A stretch of DNA of 62,676 bases from CAZAOY01 sp964486925. GTDB lineage: Bacteria > Bacillota > Clostridia > Oscillospirales > Ruminococcaceae. The notes below the pieces were generated by a model that had not been told where the DNA came from, did no database searches, and saw nothing but the letters and a program-made list of their open reading frames with translations. This document shows, in pieces, positions 1-9,045 of the stretch. Each line of letters begins with the position of its first letter. Within the stretch, counting starts at the first letter, position 1. A program made the translations under genes and the position numbers. The DNA is taken from positions 1 through 62,676 of the forward strand of contig CAZAOY010000007.1 in NCBI GenBank assembly GCA_964486925.1, in the 5' to 3' direction.

Positions 1-339
1 AGATTAACAGTAATCAGATAAAATATATAAAATTTGTAAATTTTTATACCAATTTGAATGTAGCACTCAAACCCAGTAAAACAGTCAGTTAAAAACCCAC
101 AAATACTATAGCTATTGCCTTTGAATAAATTTTTACAGCATTTTTAGTTATACCCATCCTTACAGCTACATCACAATAAGGATAAGCTGGAAAAGGTGTA
201 CTCGTGGTTAAACACGTCAAATGTTAATAATACAATATTGCAATTTTTCTGAGCACCTAGATTAGCTCGGTAAGTAAAAAAGCAATTTTTTCTTTAATGT
301 GGACTCTGAACAAAAGCTTCAACTTGAATTGCAAAAACA
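1..339. other. AT-rich non-coding left edge
   Basis: No supported gene, RNA or clear rho-independent terminator was recognised in this stretch, which lies downstream of the minus-strand GGDEF/EAL gene. No consensus c-di-GMP riboswitch core was found by eye. Confidence 0.5.
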
Positions 340-2082
340 TTACAAAATATTATAGCAACTCCCCTGTTGCTTTTTGCTCGCCTTTTTAAGCAACGCAACA
401 TCTCTTGAAAAATCATCAATATTACGATAACGTTTACCCCTACTTGTAACGCCACCAATTGAAATGCTTGAAATAGGAAATTTTTCCGTCACACCATTTC
501 TATTTTTGGAAATAATATATCCTCTTTTAACATCCTCATCACGATATAGAGAAGTAATATTTTTGCTAAAACAATCAATAACAGCTTTGCAGTAGGTTTC
601 GCAGTCATCATAATCTGCAACAACAATAAAATCGTCACCACCAATATGCCCTACAAATTCGTTTTGTTTGGAGCAATTTCTAAGAGTATCTGCTATAAGC
701 TTCAGCATTAAATCTCCGTTTTGAAAACCATAAGCATCATTATATGCCTTGAAATTATCAATATCAAAATATATTATGCTGTAGGGCTTATCACTAAATA
801 TTCTGAAAACAATCTCTTTTTCTATGAGAAGATTCCCAGGTAAACCTGTAAGTGGGTTTGAGTGCATAGCAGCATCTATTTCAATCCTTGTGCATGTGTC
901 AAGCAGGTCTTTTATCGTTACAATACCTAAATATTTATTTTCTTTTTCAACTATAATAGGATTATATAGCAGTTCATATGAACGTGCCATAGCCAGTCTA
1001 GCTACATGCTCTACCGTTATATCACAGTTTACACTTAGAAAATCTTTATTTATTAGTTGGCCAATGTTTTTTTTGGAGTGCAGACTAAACCCGTAACGCC
1101 CGCCTAGAACAGTATTAATGTCTCCTCTGGACATAAAACCAATTGCTACTCCATCTTCTACTACTGTAAACTCCCTAATTGCTGGATTTGTGTTCAATAG
1201 CTCATAAATGTCTTGAGCTTTTTCGTTCGGTGAAAATACGCACCCTCGTTTGCACAAATTCTCAACCGTAGGATAGATCGAGCTTCTTATTTTTTCGCTA
1301 TACTGTTTAGTATGATAATAAGAAATAAGACTTGCTTTTTCTTGGGCAATTTGCTGAAAGCTCTCTTTGGGGAGTCCTAAAAAATAACCTTGTCCATAAT
1401 CTATTCCTAATTTAATGATTTCTCTTAACTCTTCTTCACTCTCTATCCCCTCTGCAATCAGTTTAATTCCGGCACCTTTGCAAAAATCTGTAAGCGCCTT
1501 GCACATCAAAAGCTTGATTTCGTCCTTATCAATATTTCTGATAAGATGCATATCAAGTTTTATAAAGCACGGTTTTGTATCAACAATTACATTCAAACCA
1601 GAAAAGCCAGAACCTACATCGTCTATAGCTATACCATAATTCTGTTTTTTGTAATGGTTGACAGCCTCGTTAAATAATGAGTTATTAGTAATTGAGATTC
1701 TTTCAGTTAATTCAAAAATAACATTTTGGGGTAATCTCTCAAATTCATGTAACTTATCTTTTATAAAACCTTCCTTAAAATGATTGCTATGTATAACGTT
1801 AGGATTAACATTTAAAAATAGCTTTGTTTTATCGTTTAAGATAACCGCACACTTTAAGGCTTTTTCTATACATAGAGTCTCAAGCTCCCATGATTTATTT
1901 ACTATATCGGCAGTTGCAAACATTTCTTCAATGTTCATACTAAGTTCAGAGTTGGAAATACGACTAAGTGCTTCATATGCAAAAATCTGTCCATCAACCA
2001 AAGACACAATAGGTTGATAGACAGGCTTGATGTGCCTGCCTTCAATAATTTTATCCAGCGCTTCTATGCTTCTATCTATCAT
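340..2082 (-). CDS. EAL-CBS-GGDEF cyclic-di-GMP signalling protein
   Basis: Predicted cytoplasmic enzyme that degrades and/or makes cyclic di-GMP. The N-terminal EAL phosphodiesterase domain (about residues 15-250) has the signature glutamate in YEAL (residue 37), ELTER, a DDVGSG version of the DDFG loop, KLD and AEGIE, so it looks catalytically complete. A pair of CBS modules (about 275-395) follows, a likely nucleotide-sensing element. The C-terminal GGDEF domain (about 415-575) has GGDDF at 481-485, a permitted variant, and no obvious RxxD inhibitory site. No membrane segment or signal peptide is visible. The ATG is preceded by AAAGGGA. It is monocistronic in this window. Which activity dominates in vivo cannot be read from sequence. 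Confidence 0.93.
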   Translation of the reverse strand: MIDRSIEALDKIIEGRHIKPVYQPIVSLVDGQIFAYEALSRISNSELSMNIEEMFATADIVNKSWELETLCIEKALKCAVILNDKTKLFLNVNPNVIHSNHFKEGFIKDKLHEFERLPQNVIFELTERISITNNSLFNEAVNHYKKQNYGIAIDDVGSGFSGLNVIVDTKPCFIKLDMHLIRNIDKDEIKLLMCKALTDFCKGAGIKLIAEGIESEEELREIIKLGIDYGQGYFLGLPKESFQQIAQEKASLISYYHTKQYSEKIRSSIYPTVENLCKRGCVFSPNEKAQDIYELLNTNPAIREFTVVEDGVAIGFMSRGDINTVLGGRYGFSLHSKKNIGQLINKDFLSVNCDITVEHVARLAMARSYELLYNPIIVEKENKYLGIVTIKDLLDTCTRIEIDAAMHSNPLTGLPGNLLIEKEIVFRIFSDKPYSIIYFDIDNFKAYNDAYGFQNGDLMLKLIADTLRNCSKQNEFVGHIGGDDFIVVADYDDCETYCKAVIDCFSKNITSLYRDEDVKRGYIISKNRNGVTEKFPISSISIGGVTSRGKRYRNIDDFSRDVALLKKASKKQQGSCYNIL

Positions 2083-2299
2083 ATACTATCCCTTTCAACA
2101 TTGAGAATATATAATGCATGATTACATTTTAAAGGATAGATGAAAAATTTGCAACCCCAATTGAGTAAAATTTAACTAAAATATTTGTTATTCTAATTGA
2201 AAAGATAATTATTATAAAAAAGTTGCCAAAACAAATTAATACCTTAGTGCTTATTACTCCTATTATACTATTACTCAAGCAAGAATTAAGCTATAATCT

Positions 2300-5125
2300 C
2301 TACAAAAGCCGATCCTTTAAATATTTTCCGGTATAGGACCTTTCATTCTTTGCTACCTGTTCAGGAGTTCCCTTTGCGACAATCTCACCGCCACGGTTAC
2401 CTCCGTCAGGGCCTAGGTCGATTATATAGTCGGCGGTCTTTATCACATCAAGGTTGTGCTCGATAACCAAAACGGTGTTCCTCTCGTCCACTAACCGCTG
2501 TAACATCTCGATCAGCTTGTGAACATCCGCTACATGAAGCCCCGTGGTCGGCTCATCTAGGATGTAGAAGGTCTTACCTGTAGAACGTTTTGACAGCTCT
2601 GTCGCAAGCTTTACCCTCTGCGCCTCTCCACCTGACAACGTTGTCGCAGATTGACCGAGTTTGATATATCCAAGACCAACCTCATGCATGGTCCTAAGCT
2701 TTTTATAGATCTTCGGGATGGATTCAAAGAAGTACATCCCTTCCTCAATGGTCATATTAAGCACATCATCAATAGACTTACCCTTATAAAGAATCGAGAG
2801 CGTTTCTCTATTATACCGCTTACCCTTACACACCTCACAAGGCACGTATACATCAGGTAAAAAGTGCATTTCGATTTTAATAATCCCGTCCCCTTGACAG
2901 GCTTCACACCGCCCACCTTTAACATTAAAGGAGAATCTGCCTGAAGTAAATCCCTTTAGCTTTGCTTCATTCGTCATCGCAAAGATCTCTCGAATATCGG
3001 TAAACACCCCAGTGTAGGTAGCAGGGTTGGAACGTGGGGTTCTGCCGATCGGGGACTGATTTATATCGATAACCTTGTCAATATGCTCTAACCCCTCTAT
3101 CGACTTGTGAGCTCCCGCTTTATCCCTAGCACCGTTTAGATCTTTGGCTAGCTGCTTGAAGATAATCTGGTTTACGAGGGAGGACTTACCACTACCTGAC
3201 ACCCCTGTCACAGCTGTCATGGTGGATAGCGGAATCTTTACATTAATGTTTTTAAGGTTGTTTTCGGTCGCACCCTTAACCTCAAGAAACTCACCGCTCC
3301 CCTTTCGCCTTTCCTTTGGTACAGGGATAGACATTCGGTTGCTAAGGTACGCACCTGTTATCGATTTCTCGCAGTTTTTAATATCCTCCACCGATCCCGC
3401 ACAGACAATCTCACCCCCATGTATCCCCGCTCCAGGGCCGATGTCCACTATATAGTCAGCGGCAAACATGGTGTCCTCGTCATGCTCAACCACGATAAGG
3501 GTGTTACCCAGATCCCGCAGTCGTGTCAGGGTCGCTAACAGCTTATCGTTGTCCTTCTGGTGAAGCCCGATACTCGGCTCGTCGAGGATGTATAACACCC
3601 CTACAAGTGATGATCCGATCTGGGTAGCAAGTCGGATACGCTGGCTCTCCCCTCCTGAAAGTGTTCCTGAAGAACGTGATAGCGTCAGATAATCTAATCC
3701 CACGCTCTCTAGGAAGGTTAGTCGTTCTCTGATCTCTTTAAGTATCTGTGCGCCTATTAGCTTCTCCCGCTCGGTTAGGTTTAACCCCCTCACAAACTCA
3801 AGTGCTTGTGATACCGACAGCTTAGAGAAGCTACTAATGTTCATCCCGCCAACGGTAACGCTTAGTATCTCTGGCTTAAGCCGTTCCCCCTGGCAGTCAG
3901 GGCATGGAATAGCGCTCATGACCTGGGTTATCTCGTCCCTCATGTAGTTACTTTGGGTTTCTCTAAAACGACGTTCAAGGTTGTTTACCACCCCTTCAAA
4001 CTCCGCTTCATATGTTCCCGAAGAATATTCGGTAGTTCTGGTCATCTTAATCTTCTCGCCGTTTGTGCCGTATAGTAGCACCTGCTTTGCAGTGTCAGAT
4101 AGCTTGTTAAACGGCGTATCAAGAGAGAATTTATACTTTTTGGCAAGCGCAGTATAGTACATCTCCGCAATTGTACCTGTCTGGCCGATATACCATCCAC
4201 TGGCTTTGATAGCACCTTGGTTAATCGACAGCTTTTTGTTTGGCACAATCATATCAGGGTCTACCTTCATAAAGGTACCAAGCCCTGTACAGGTTGGACA
4301 AGCACCAAATGGGTTGTTAAAGGAGAACATCCTCGGTTCTAGCTCGGGCATACTAATCCCATGCTCGGGGCAGGCATAGCTTTGTGAGAAGTTAATCCTC
4401 TCGCCATCCACAACCTCAACCACCGCATACCCGCCGGTTAACCCCACCGCAACCTCGATGGAATCGGTTAACCGTGACTTTATCTCGCTATTTAACACAA
4501 GGCGGTCTACCACCACCTCGATGGTATGCTTCTTGTTCTTCTCTAGCTTTATCTCCTCGGAGAGCTCGTAGGTGATACCGTCCACCACCACACGTACAAA
4601 CCCCGCTTTTCTAGCCGCCTCAAACTCCTTTTGATGTTCGCCCTTTCTAGCAGTTACCACAGGTGCGAGCACCATTAGTCGTGACCTTTCTGGTAGCGAC
4701 ATAACGGTATCGACAATCTGGTCGATGGATTGCTGTTTTATCTCCTTGCCGCATACCGTACAGTGGGGTATCCCGATACGCGCGTACATTAGCCTTAGGT
4801 AGTCGTAGATCTCGGTTACCGTACCTACTGTGGAACGTGGGTTCTTTGAGGTGGTTTTCTGGTCTATCGAGATAGCGGGGGATAACCCTTCGATGTAGTC
4901 AACATCCGGTTTCTCCATCTGCCCCAGAAACTGCCGTGCATAGGCGGACAGACTCTCTACATACCGACGCTGTCCGTCTGCATAGATGGTATCAAAAGCT
5001 AATGAGGACTTTCCCGAACCCGACAACCCTGTCATAACGATAAATTTATCACGTGGAAGCTCGATATCTATGTTTTTAAGGTTATGCTCCCTTGCACCTT
5101 TTATTACAATCTTATTCTTTCCCAT
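2300..5125 (-). CDS. uvrA: UvrABC excinuclease subunit A
   Basis: DNA-damage recognition ATPase of nucleotide excision repair; it loads UvrB at lesions. Two ABC ATPase halves are present: Walker A GLSGSGKSS near the N-terminus and GVSGSGKSS in the second half, each with an LSGGE signature. CxxC zinc-binding pairs (CTVCG, CPTC, CPDC, CEACQ, CEVC) are present. I start at the ATG at 5125 (941 aa, MGKNKIVIKGARE), the canonical UvrA beginning. The longer open frame back to 5182 only reads through the end of uvrB. Only one base separates the uvrB stop from this start and GGAAAG lies just upstream, so translation is probably coupled. Third gene of radC-uvrB-uvrA. Confidence 0.98.
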   Translation of the reverse strand: MGKNKIVIKGAREHNLKNIDIELPRDKFIVMTGLSGSGKSSLAFDTIYADGQRRYVESLSAYARQFLGQMEKPDVDYIEGLSPAISIDQKTTSKNPRSTVGTVTEIYDYLRLMYARIGIPHCTVCGKEIKQQSIDQIVDTVMSLPERSRLMVLAPVVTARKGEHQKEFEAARKAGFVRVVVDGITYELSEEIKLEKNKKHTIEVVVDRLVLNSEIKSRLTDSIEVAVGLTGGYAVVEVVDGERINFSQSYACPEHGISMPELEPRMFSFNNPFGACPTCTGLGTFMKVDPDMIVPNKKLSINQGAIKASGWYIGQTGTIAEMYYTALAKKYKFSLDTPFNKLSDTAKQVLLYGTNGEKIKMTRTTEYSSGTYEAEFEGVVNNLERRFRETQSNYMRDEITQVMSAIPCPDCQGERLKPEILSVTVGGMNISSFSKLSVSQALEFVRGLNLTEREKLIGAQILKEIRERLTFLESVGLDYLTLSRSSGTLSGGESQRIRLATQIGSSLVGVLYILDEPSIGLHQKDNDKLLATLTRLRDLGNTLIVVEHDEDTMFAADYIVDIGPGAGIHGGEIVCAGSVEDIKNCEKSITGAYLSNRMSIPVPKERRKGSGEFLEVKGATENNLKNINVKIPLSTMTAVTGVSGSGKSSLVNQIIFKQLAKDLNGARDKAGAHKSIEGLEHIDKVIDINQSPIGRTPRSNPATYTGVFTDIREIFAMTNEAKLKGFTSGRFSFNVKGGRCEACQGDGIIKIEMHFLPDVYVPCEVCKGKRYNRETLSILYKGKSIDDVLNMTIEEGMYFFESIPKIYKKLRTMHEVGLGYIKLGQSATTLSGGEAQRVKLATELSKRSTGKTFYILDEPTTGLHVADVHKLIEMLQRLVDERNTVLVIEHNLDVIKTADYIIDLGPDGGNRGGEIVAKGTPEQVAKNERSYTGKYLKDRLL

Positions 5126-5126
5126 A

Positions 5127-7094
5127 CTATCTTTCCAATTCCTTAATCTTGTCACGCAGGAACGCCGCATGTTCAAATTCAAGCATCCTTGCCGCTTCCT
5201 TCATCTCTTTGTTTAGTCGTTCAATCTCTGCCTTACGCTCAAAGTCGCTAAGCTTTTTACCATCAGGCTTAACTGCTTTTTCCTTCTTGCTTATCTCGAT
5301 AATCTCCCGAACATCCTTTATAATAGTTTGCGGAGTTATACCATTAGCCTCATTGTAGGCTATCTGAAGGTCACGACGGCGGTAGGTTTCCTTCATCGCC
5401 CGCTCCATCGATCCCGTTACCTGATCAGCGTACATTATTACTATACCATGTGCGTTTCTCGCCGCTCTACCAATGGTCTGGATTAATGAGGTTTCACTAC
5501 GTAAAAAACCTTCTTTATCCGCGTCAAGGATTGCCACTAATGAAACTTCTGGGATGTCTAGACCCTCACGCAGTAGGTTAATCCCAACCAGCACATCAAA
5601 CTCCCCTAAACGTAGGTCACGGATTATCTCCATGCGTTCGATGGTATCGATATCATGGTGCATGTACCGCACCTTAACCCCCGCATTATCAAGGAATTGG
5701 GTTAGATCCTCTGCCATCTTTTTGGTAAGGGTGGTAACCAGTACCCTCTCCCCTACCGCTGTTCGCTGATTAATCTCGGAAAGAAGATCCTCGATCTGTC
5801 CGTCTGTTGGTTTTACTATAATCTCTGGGTCAACCAGACCTGTGGGGCGGATTACCTGTTCTACAATCGTCTGGCTGTGCTCCCTCTCAAACGGCCCTGG
5901 GGTTGCGCTTACATAGATTGCTTGGTTTACCTTTGAGTAGAACTCATCAAAGTTTAGCGGACGGTTGTCATAAGCACTCGGTAACCTAAATCCATAATCG
6001 ATTAAGGTAGTCTTTCTCGCTCTATCGCCAAAGTACATCCCTCTAATCTGCGGAATACTTACATGGCTTTCATCCACCACAAGAAGATAATCCTCTGGAA
6101 AGTGGTCAAACAGTGTATAAGGCACACTACCAGGGGGACGTCCCGAAAGCACCCTTGAGTAGTTTTCAACCCCCTTACAGCTCCCGATCTCCTGTAGTAA
6201 CTCTAGGTCATACCGTGTCCGCTGTTCTATCCTCTGTGCTTCTAAAAGCATCTGGTTCTCTCTAAAGTATTTAAGCCGTTGCTCTAGCTCTTCCTCAATC
6301 TCGCGACAAGCTCTATCAAGCTTTTCCCGTGGTACGATATAATGGGAGGCAGGATAGATTGCCATATGTCCTACCACCGATTTAACCTCCCCTGTCAGCG
6401 GGGTTATCTCGGAGATACGCTCTATCTCATCCCCAAAAAATTCTACCCGAATAGCGGTATCACCAGAGTAGGCAGGAAATATCTCCACAACATCCCCACG
6501 CACCCTAAACTTGTTTCGCACAAAGTTTATATCGTTTCGCTCATACTGTATCTCCACAAGCTTTCTAAGCAGGTCATCCCTGTTTTTAGTCATACCCTCT
6601 CTAAGCGATATAACCATCTTACGGTAGTCAATCGGGCTTCCTAGGCTATAGATACAGGACACACTGGCTACAATTATTACATCCCTACGCTCGGACAAAG
6701 CGGAGGTTGCGGAGTGCCTTAGCTTGTCGATCTCATCGTTAATAGCACTGTCCTTCTCTATATATGTGTCGGTGTTAGGAATGTACGCTTCCGGTTGATA
6801 GTAGTCGTAGTAGCTAACGTAGTATTCCACTGCGTTGTTTGGAAAGAACTCCTTAAACTCACTGCAAAGCTGCGCCGCTAGGGTTTTGTTATGCGCAAAT
6901 ACAATGGTCGGACGCTGTACCTGCTGTATAACGTTTGCAATGGTAAAGGTTTTACCTGACCCTGTAACACCAAGTAGGGTCTGTTCCTTTATATTCTGGT
7001 TTATCCCCTCAACTAGCTGTCTTATAGCCTCTGGCTGATCCCCTCGAGGCTTGTACTCCGATACAATTTCAAATAATTTACCGTTCTCCGCCAT
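5127..7094 (-). CDS. uvrB: UvrABC excinuclease subunit B
   Basis: Helicase-like damage-verification subunit of nucleotide excision repair. It has Walker A GVTGSGKT, the beta-hairpin region (YYQPEAY), DESH, helicase motifs VGINLLREGLD and QTIGRAARN, and a C-terminal UVR domain (about the last 40 residues) that contacts UvrC. An in-frame GTG at 7112 is possible, but the ATG at 7094 (655 aa, MAENGKLFEIVSEYKPRGDQ) has AGGGGG at ideal spacing and matches family N-termini. It lies 38 bp after radC and abuts uvrA. uvrC is not in the window. Confidence 0.98.
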   Translation of the reverse strand: MAENGKLFEIVSEYKPRGDQPEAIRQLVEGINQNIKEQTLLGVTGSGKTFTIANVIQQVQRPTIVFAHNKTLAAQLCSEFKEFFPNNAVEYYVSYYDYYQPEAYIPNTDTYIEKDSAINDEIDKLRHSATSALSERRDVIIVASVSCIYSLGSPIDYRKMVISLREGMTKNRDDLLRKLVEIQYERNDINFVRNKFRVRGDVVEIFPAYSGDTAIRVEFFGDEIERISEITPLTGEVKSVVGHMAIYPASHYIVPREKLDRACREIEEELEQRLKYFRENQMLLEAQRIEQRTRYDLELLQEIGSCKGVENYSRVLSGRPPGSVPYTLFDHFPEDYLLVVDESHVSIPQIRGMYFGDRARKTTLIDYGFRLPSAYDNRPLNFDEFYSKVNQAIYVSATPGPFEREHSQTIVEQVIRPTGLVDPEIIVKPTDGQIEDLLSEINQRTAVGERVLVTTLTKKMAEDLTQFLDNAGVKVRYMHHDIDTIERMEIIRDLRLGEFDVLVGINLLREGLDIPEVSLVAILDADKEGFLRSETSLIQTIGRAARNAHGIVIMYADQVTGSMERAMKETYRRRDLQIAYNEANGITPQTIIKDVREIIEISKKEKAVKPDGKKLSDFERKAEIERLNKEMKEAARMLEFEHAAFLRDKIKELER

Positions 7095-7132
7095 GTTACC
7101 CCCTATTTTCACTATGACCTTTAAAAACCTTA

Positions 7133-7819
7133 TTACAGATAGGGAATACCCCCTCTTATTAAAGAGATATACCTCTCCCCCGATACTATAATATGGTCAA
7201 ACAACGTTATATCTAAACCCTTTAGCACCTCTATAAGCTGTTTTGTAACCTTAATATCCTCTGCCGACGGCATTAATACCCCGCCATGTAGCAGATGGTT
7301 ATGCGCTAACGCTACCACACTCACATTATGCTTAATCGCCGCCTGCACCACTATTCGCGGCTTAACAAAACAAAAGTCTATCCCACCGTCACTAATCTCC
7401 TCAACACCCACAAGTCGGTAGTCTGCTGATAGGCAAACCGCAATGACCGCTTCATTCTTTCGGTTTAAGAATAAAGGCGATACAATATCCGCTAACTCTT
7501 GTGGGGTAGTAACACTTCGCTTTACGCTGGATTTATCTCGGTAGTAGTAGGATGACACCTCACCTATCAACTTAATAAGTGTAGCTGAATTTTTAGTGAT
7601 ACCGCTTACCTTAATTAAATCATCAAATTCAGCATCTACCACTGCTGAAAAAGACCCAAACTCATCCAACAGTCGATGTCCCATTAAATTGGTGTCCTTT
7701 TGCACCACCGAATAAAACAGCAGTAGTTCCAAAACCATATGTGGCTCAAACGAGGATATCCCTTGAGATAGAAATCTGTTCTTTAGCCTCTCTCTATGAC
7801 CCTTATGAAAATTGTCCAA
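7133..7819 (-). CDS. RadC/JAB-domain protein
   Basis: RadC-family protein (228 aa). It has an N-terminal helix-hairpin-helix-like region (about 1-100, including KVSGITKNSATLIKLIGEV) and a C-terminal JAB/MPN metalloprotease-like domain. The JAMM motif is altered: HNH is followed by LLHGGVLMPSAED, where the family usually has HNHPSG-x3-PSxxD, giving a two-residue longer loop without the proline. The metal-binding His, His and Asp are kept. The apparent start is TTG with AGGTGG upstream. It is first in a likely radC-uvrB-uvrA operon, with a TATAAT at 7858-7863 upstream. The cellular role of RadC proteins is not established; DNA repair here is suggested only by context. Confidence 0.88.
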   Translation of the reverse strand: MDNFHKGHRERLKNRFLSQGISSFEPHMVLELLLFYSVVQKDTNLMGHRLLDEFGSFSAVVDAEFDDLIKVSGITKNSATLIKLIGEVSSYYYRDKSSVKRSVTTPQELADIVSPLFLNRKNEAVIAVCLSADYRLVGVEEISDGGIDFCFVKPRIVVQAAIKHNVSVVALAHNHLLHGGVLMPSAEDIKVTKQLIEVLKGLDITLFDHIIVSGERYISLIRGGIPYL

Positions 7820-7857
7820 TACACCACCACCTGCTTTTTTTGCGAACCTATGTATCT

Positions 7858-7863
7858 ATTATA
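7858..7863 (-). promoter_or_regulatory. probable -10 box for radC-uvrB-uvrA
   Basis: A perfect TATAAT on the minus strand about 40 bp upstream of the radC start. The -35 region, around TTTCAA at 7880-7885, matches poorly. Confidence 0.45.
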
Positions 7864-7997
7864 CTACATAAATGTTAATTTGAAAAGAGGTTTTTAAAAA
7901 TTTTTTTGCAAATTTTTATTTTTATCTTAAATCTTTATTTATTGCTAAAGATATGTTATACTATAATTGGATTACTGATTGAAAGGGACTTCAAAAG

Positions 7998-8960
7998 ATG
8001 AAAAGCTTTATAATAAATCAAAACGATAAGGATCAGCGCCTAGACAAATTTCTGCAAAAAACCATCCCAAAGCTTAGCGCTACCCTAATGTATAAATACA
8101 TACGAACCAAGCGAATAAAGGTAAACCACAAACGAAGCGAGATTAGCTACCGCTTAAACCAAGGTGATGTTGTAGAGTGCTATATAAACGATGAGTTCTT
8201 TACAAGTCAAGCGGAGGAAGATTTTATGGTTGTACCGCCTGACATTAGCATTATCTACGAGGATGACAACATCATATTAATCGATAAGCCTTTAGGCCTA
8301 GTAGTCCACGAGGATGATAATAACACCGTCGATACCTTAATAAACAGGGTTAAACGTTATCTTTACGACACAAAACAGTTTGACCCAAAGGCTGAAAATT
8401 CCTTTGCCCCCGCACTCTGCAACCGAATTGACCGTAACACTACCGGAATTGTAATAGTCGCAAAAAACGCCCCTTCACTGCGGTTTATAAACCTACTAAT
8501 AAAGGAGCGACAGATAAAAAAATATTACCTTTGTGTTCTTAGCGGGATACTCTCCCCCACTTGTGGGACTCTAACCCACTACCATTTTAAGGATTCAAAG
8601 AGCAATCAGGTATTTATCTCCGACACAAAAAAGAAAAATTACAAAACAATGGTTACAAGCTACAAGCTCATTGACAAGACCGATAAAAACTCTCTTGTCG
8701 AGGTTTTGCTTATTACAGGCCGCACCCACCAGATTCGCGCACACTTTGCACATACAGGACACCCTATTATCGGCGACGGTAAGTACGGATATGGTCAGAT
8801 TAACAAGCAGTATAGGCTTAAATATCAAGCCCTCTGCTCCTACAAGCTACGCTTTGAGATTAGCAGTGAGCTAATGAAACAAGACTTTGCTTACCTAAAC
8901 GGCAAGGAGTTTTGTGTAAAAAGCGTGCCTTTTGCAGATAGGTTTAGAGAGATGTTCTAA
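7998..8960 (+). CDS. RluA-family 23S rRNA pseudouridine synthase
   Basis: Predicted to isomerise uridine to pseudouridine in large-subunit rRNA. An N-terminal S4 RNA-binding domain (about 14-75; RLDKFL... TLMYKYIRTKRIKVN) precedes the catalytic domain. The signature RIDRNTTG holds the catalytic Asp, followed later by TGRTHQIRAHFAHTGHPIIGDGKYG. At 320 aa it is close to the family norm. Reads of the RluC/RluD/RluB-like kind cannot be separated by eye, so no symbol is given. The ATG follows GAAAGGGA, and the gene ends at a strong terminator. It is divergent from radC-uvrBA. Confidence 0.92.
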   Translation: MKSFIINQNDKDQRLDKFLQKTIPKLSATLMYKYIRTKRIKVNHKRSEISYRLNQGDVVECYINDEFFTSQAEEDFMVVPPDISIIYEDDNIILIDKPLGLVVHEDDNNTVDTLINRVKRYLYDTKQFDPKAENSFAPALCNRIDRNTTGIVIVAKNAPSLRFINLLIKERQIKKYYLCVLSGILSPTCGTLTHYHFKDSKSNQVFISDTKKKNYKTMVTSYKLIDKTDKNSLVEVLLITGRTHQIRAHFAHTGHPIIGDGKYGYGQINKQYRLKYQALCSYKLRFEISSELMKQDFAYLNGKEFCVKSVPFADRFREMF

Positions 8961-8984
8961 GGTCTAGTTATTAACAAATAAAGC

Positions 8985-9021
8985 AAACGACCCTATTACT
9001 ACAAAAGGGTCGTTTCTATTT
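8985..9021. terminator. bidirectional terminator between the RluA gene and the permease
   Basis: Perfect 10-bp stem (AAACGACCCT at 8985-8994, AGGGTCGTTT at 9006-9015) with an 11-nt loop and a T-rich tail on the plus strand; A-rich DNA on the other side lets it also serve the converging permease gene. Confidence 0.85.
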
Positions 9022-9045
9022 TATTACCTAAAACCAGTCCACCTA

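Noticed and set aside
5126..5182. Longer uvrA start upstream of ATG 5125
   Set aside because: The extension reads antisense-free but out of frame through the uvrB 3' end and does not match UvrA N-termini; ATG 5125 is canonical with a ribosome site.
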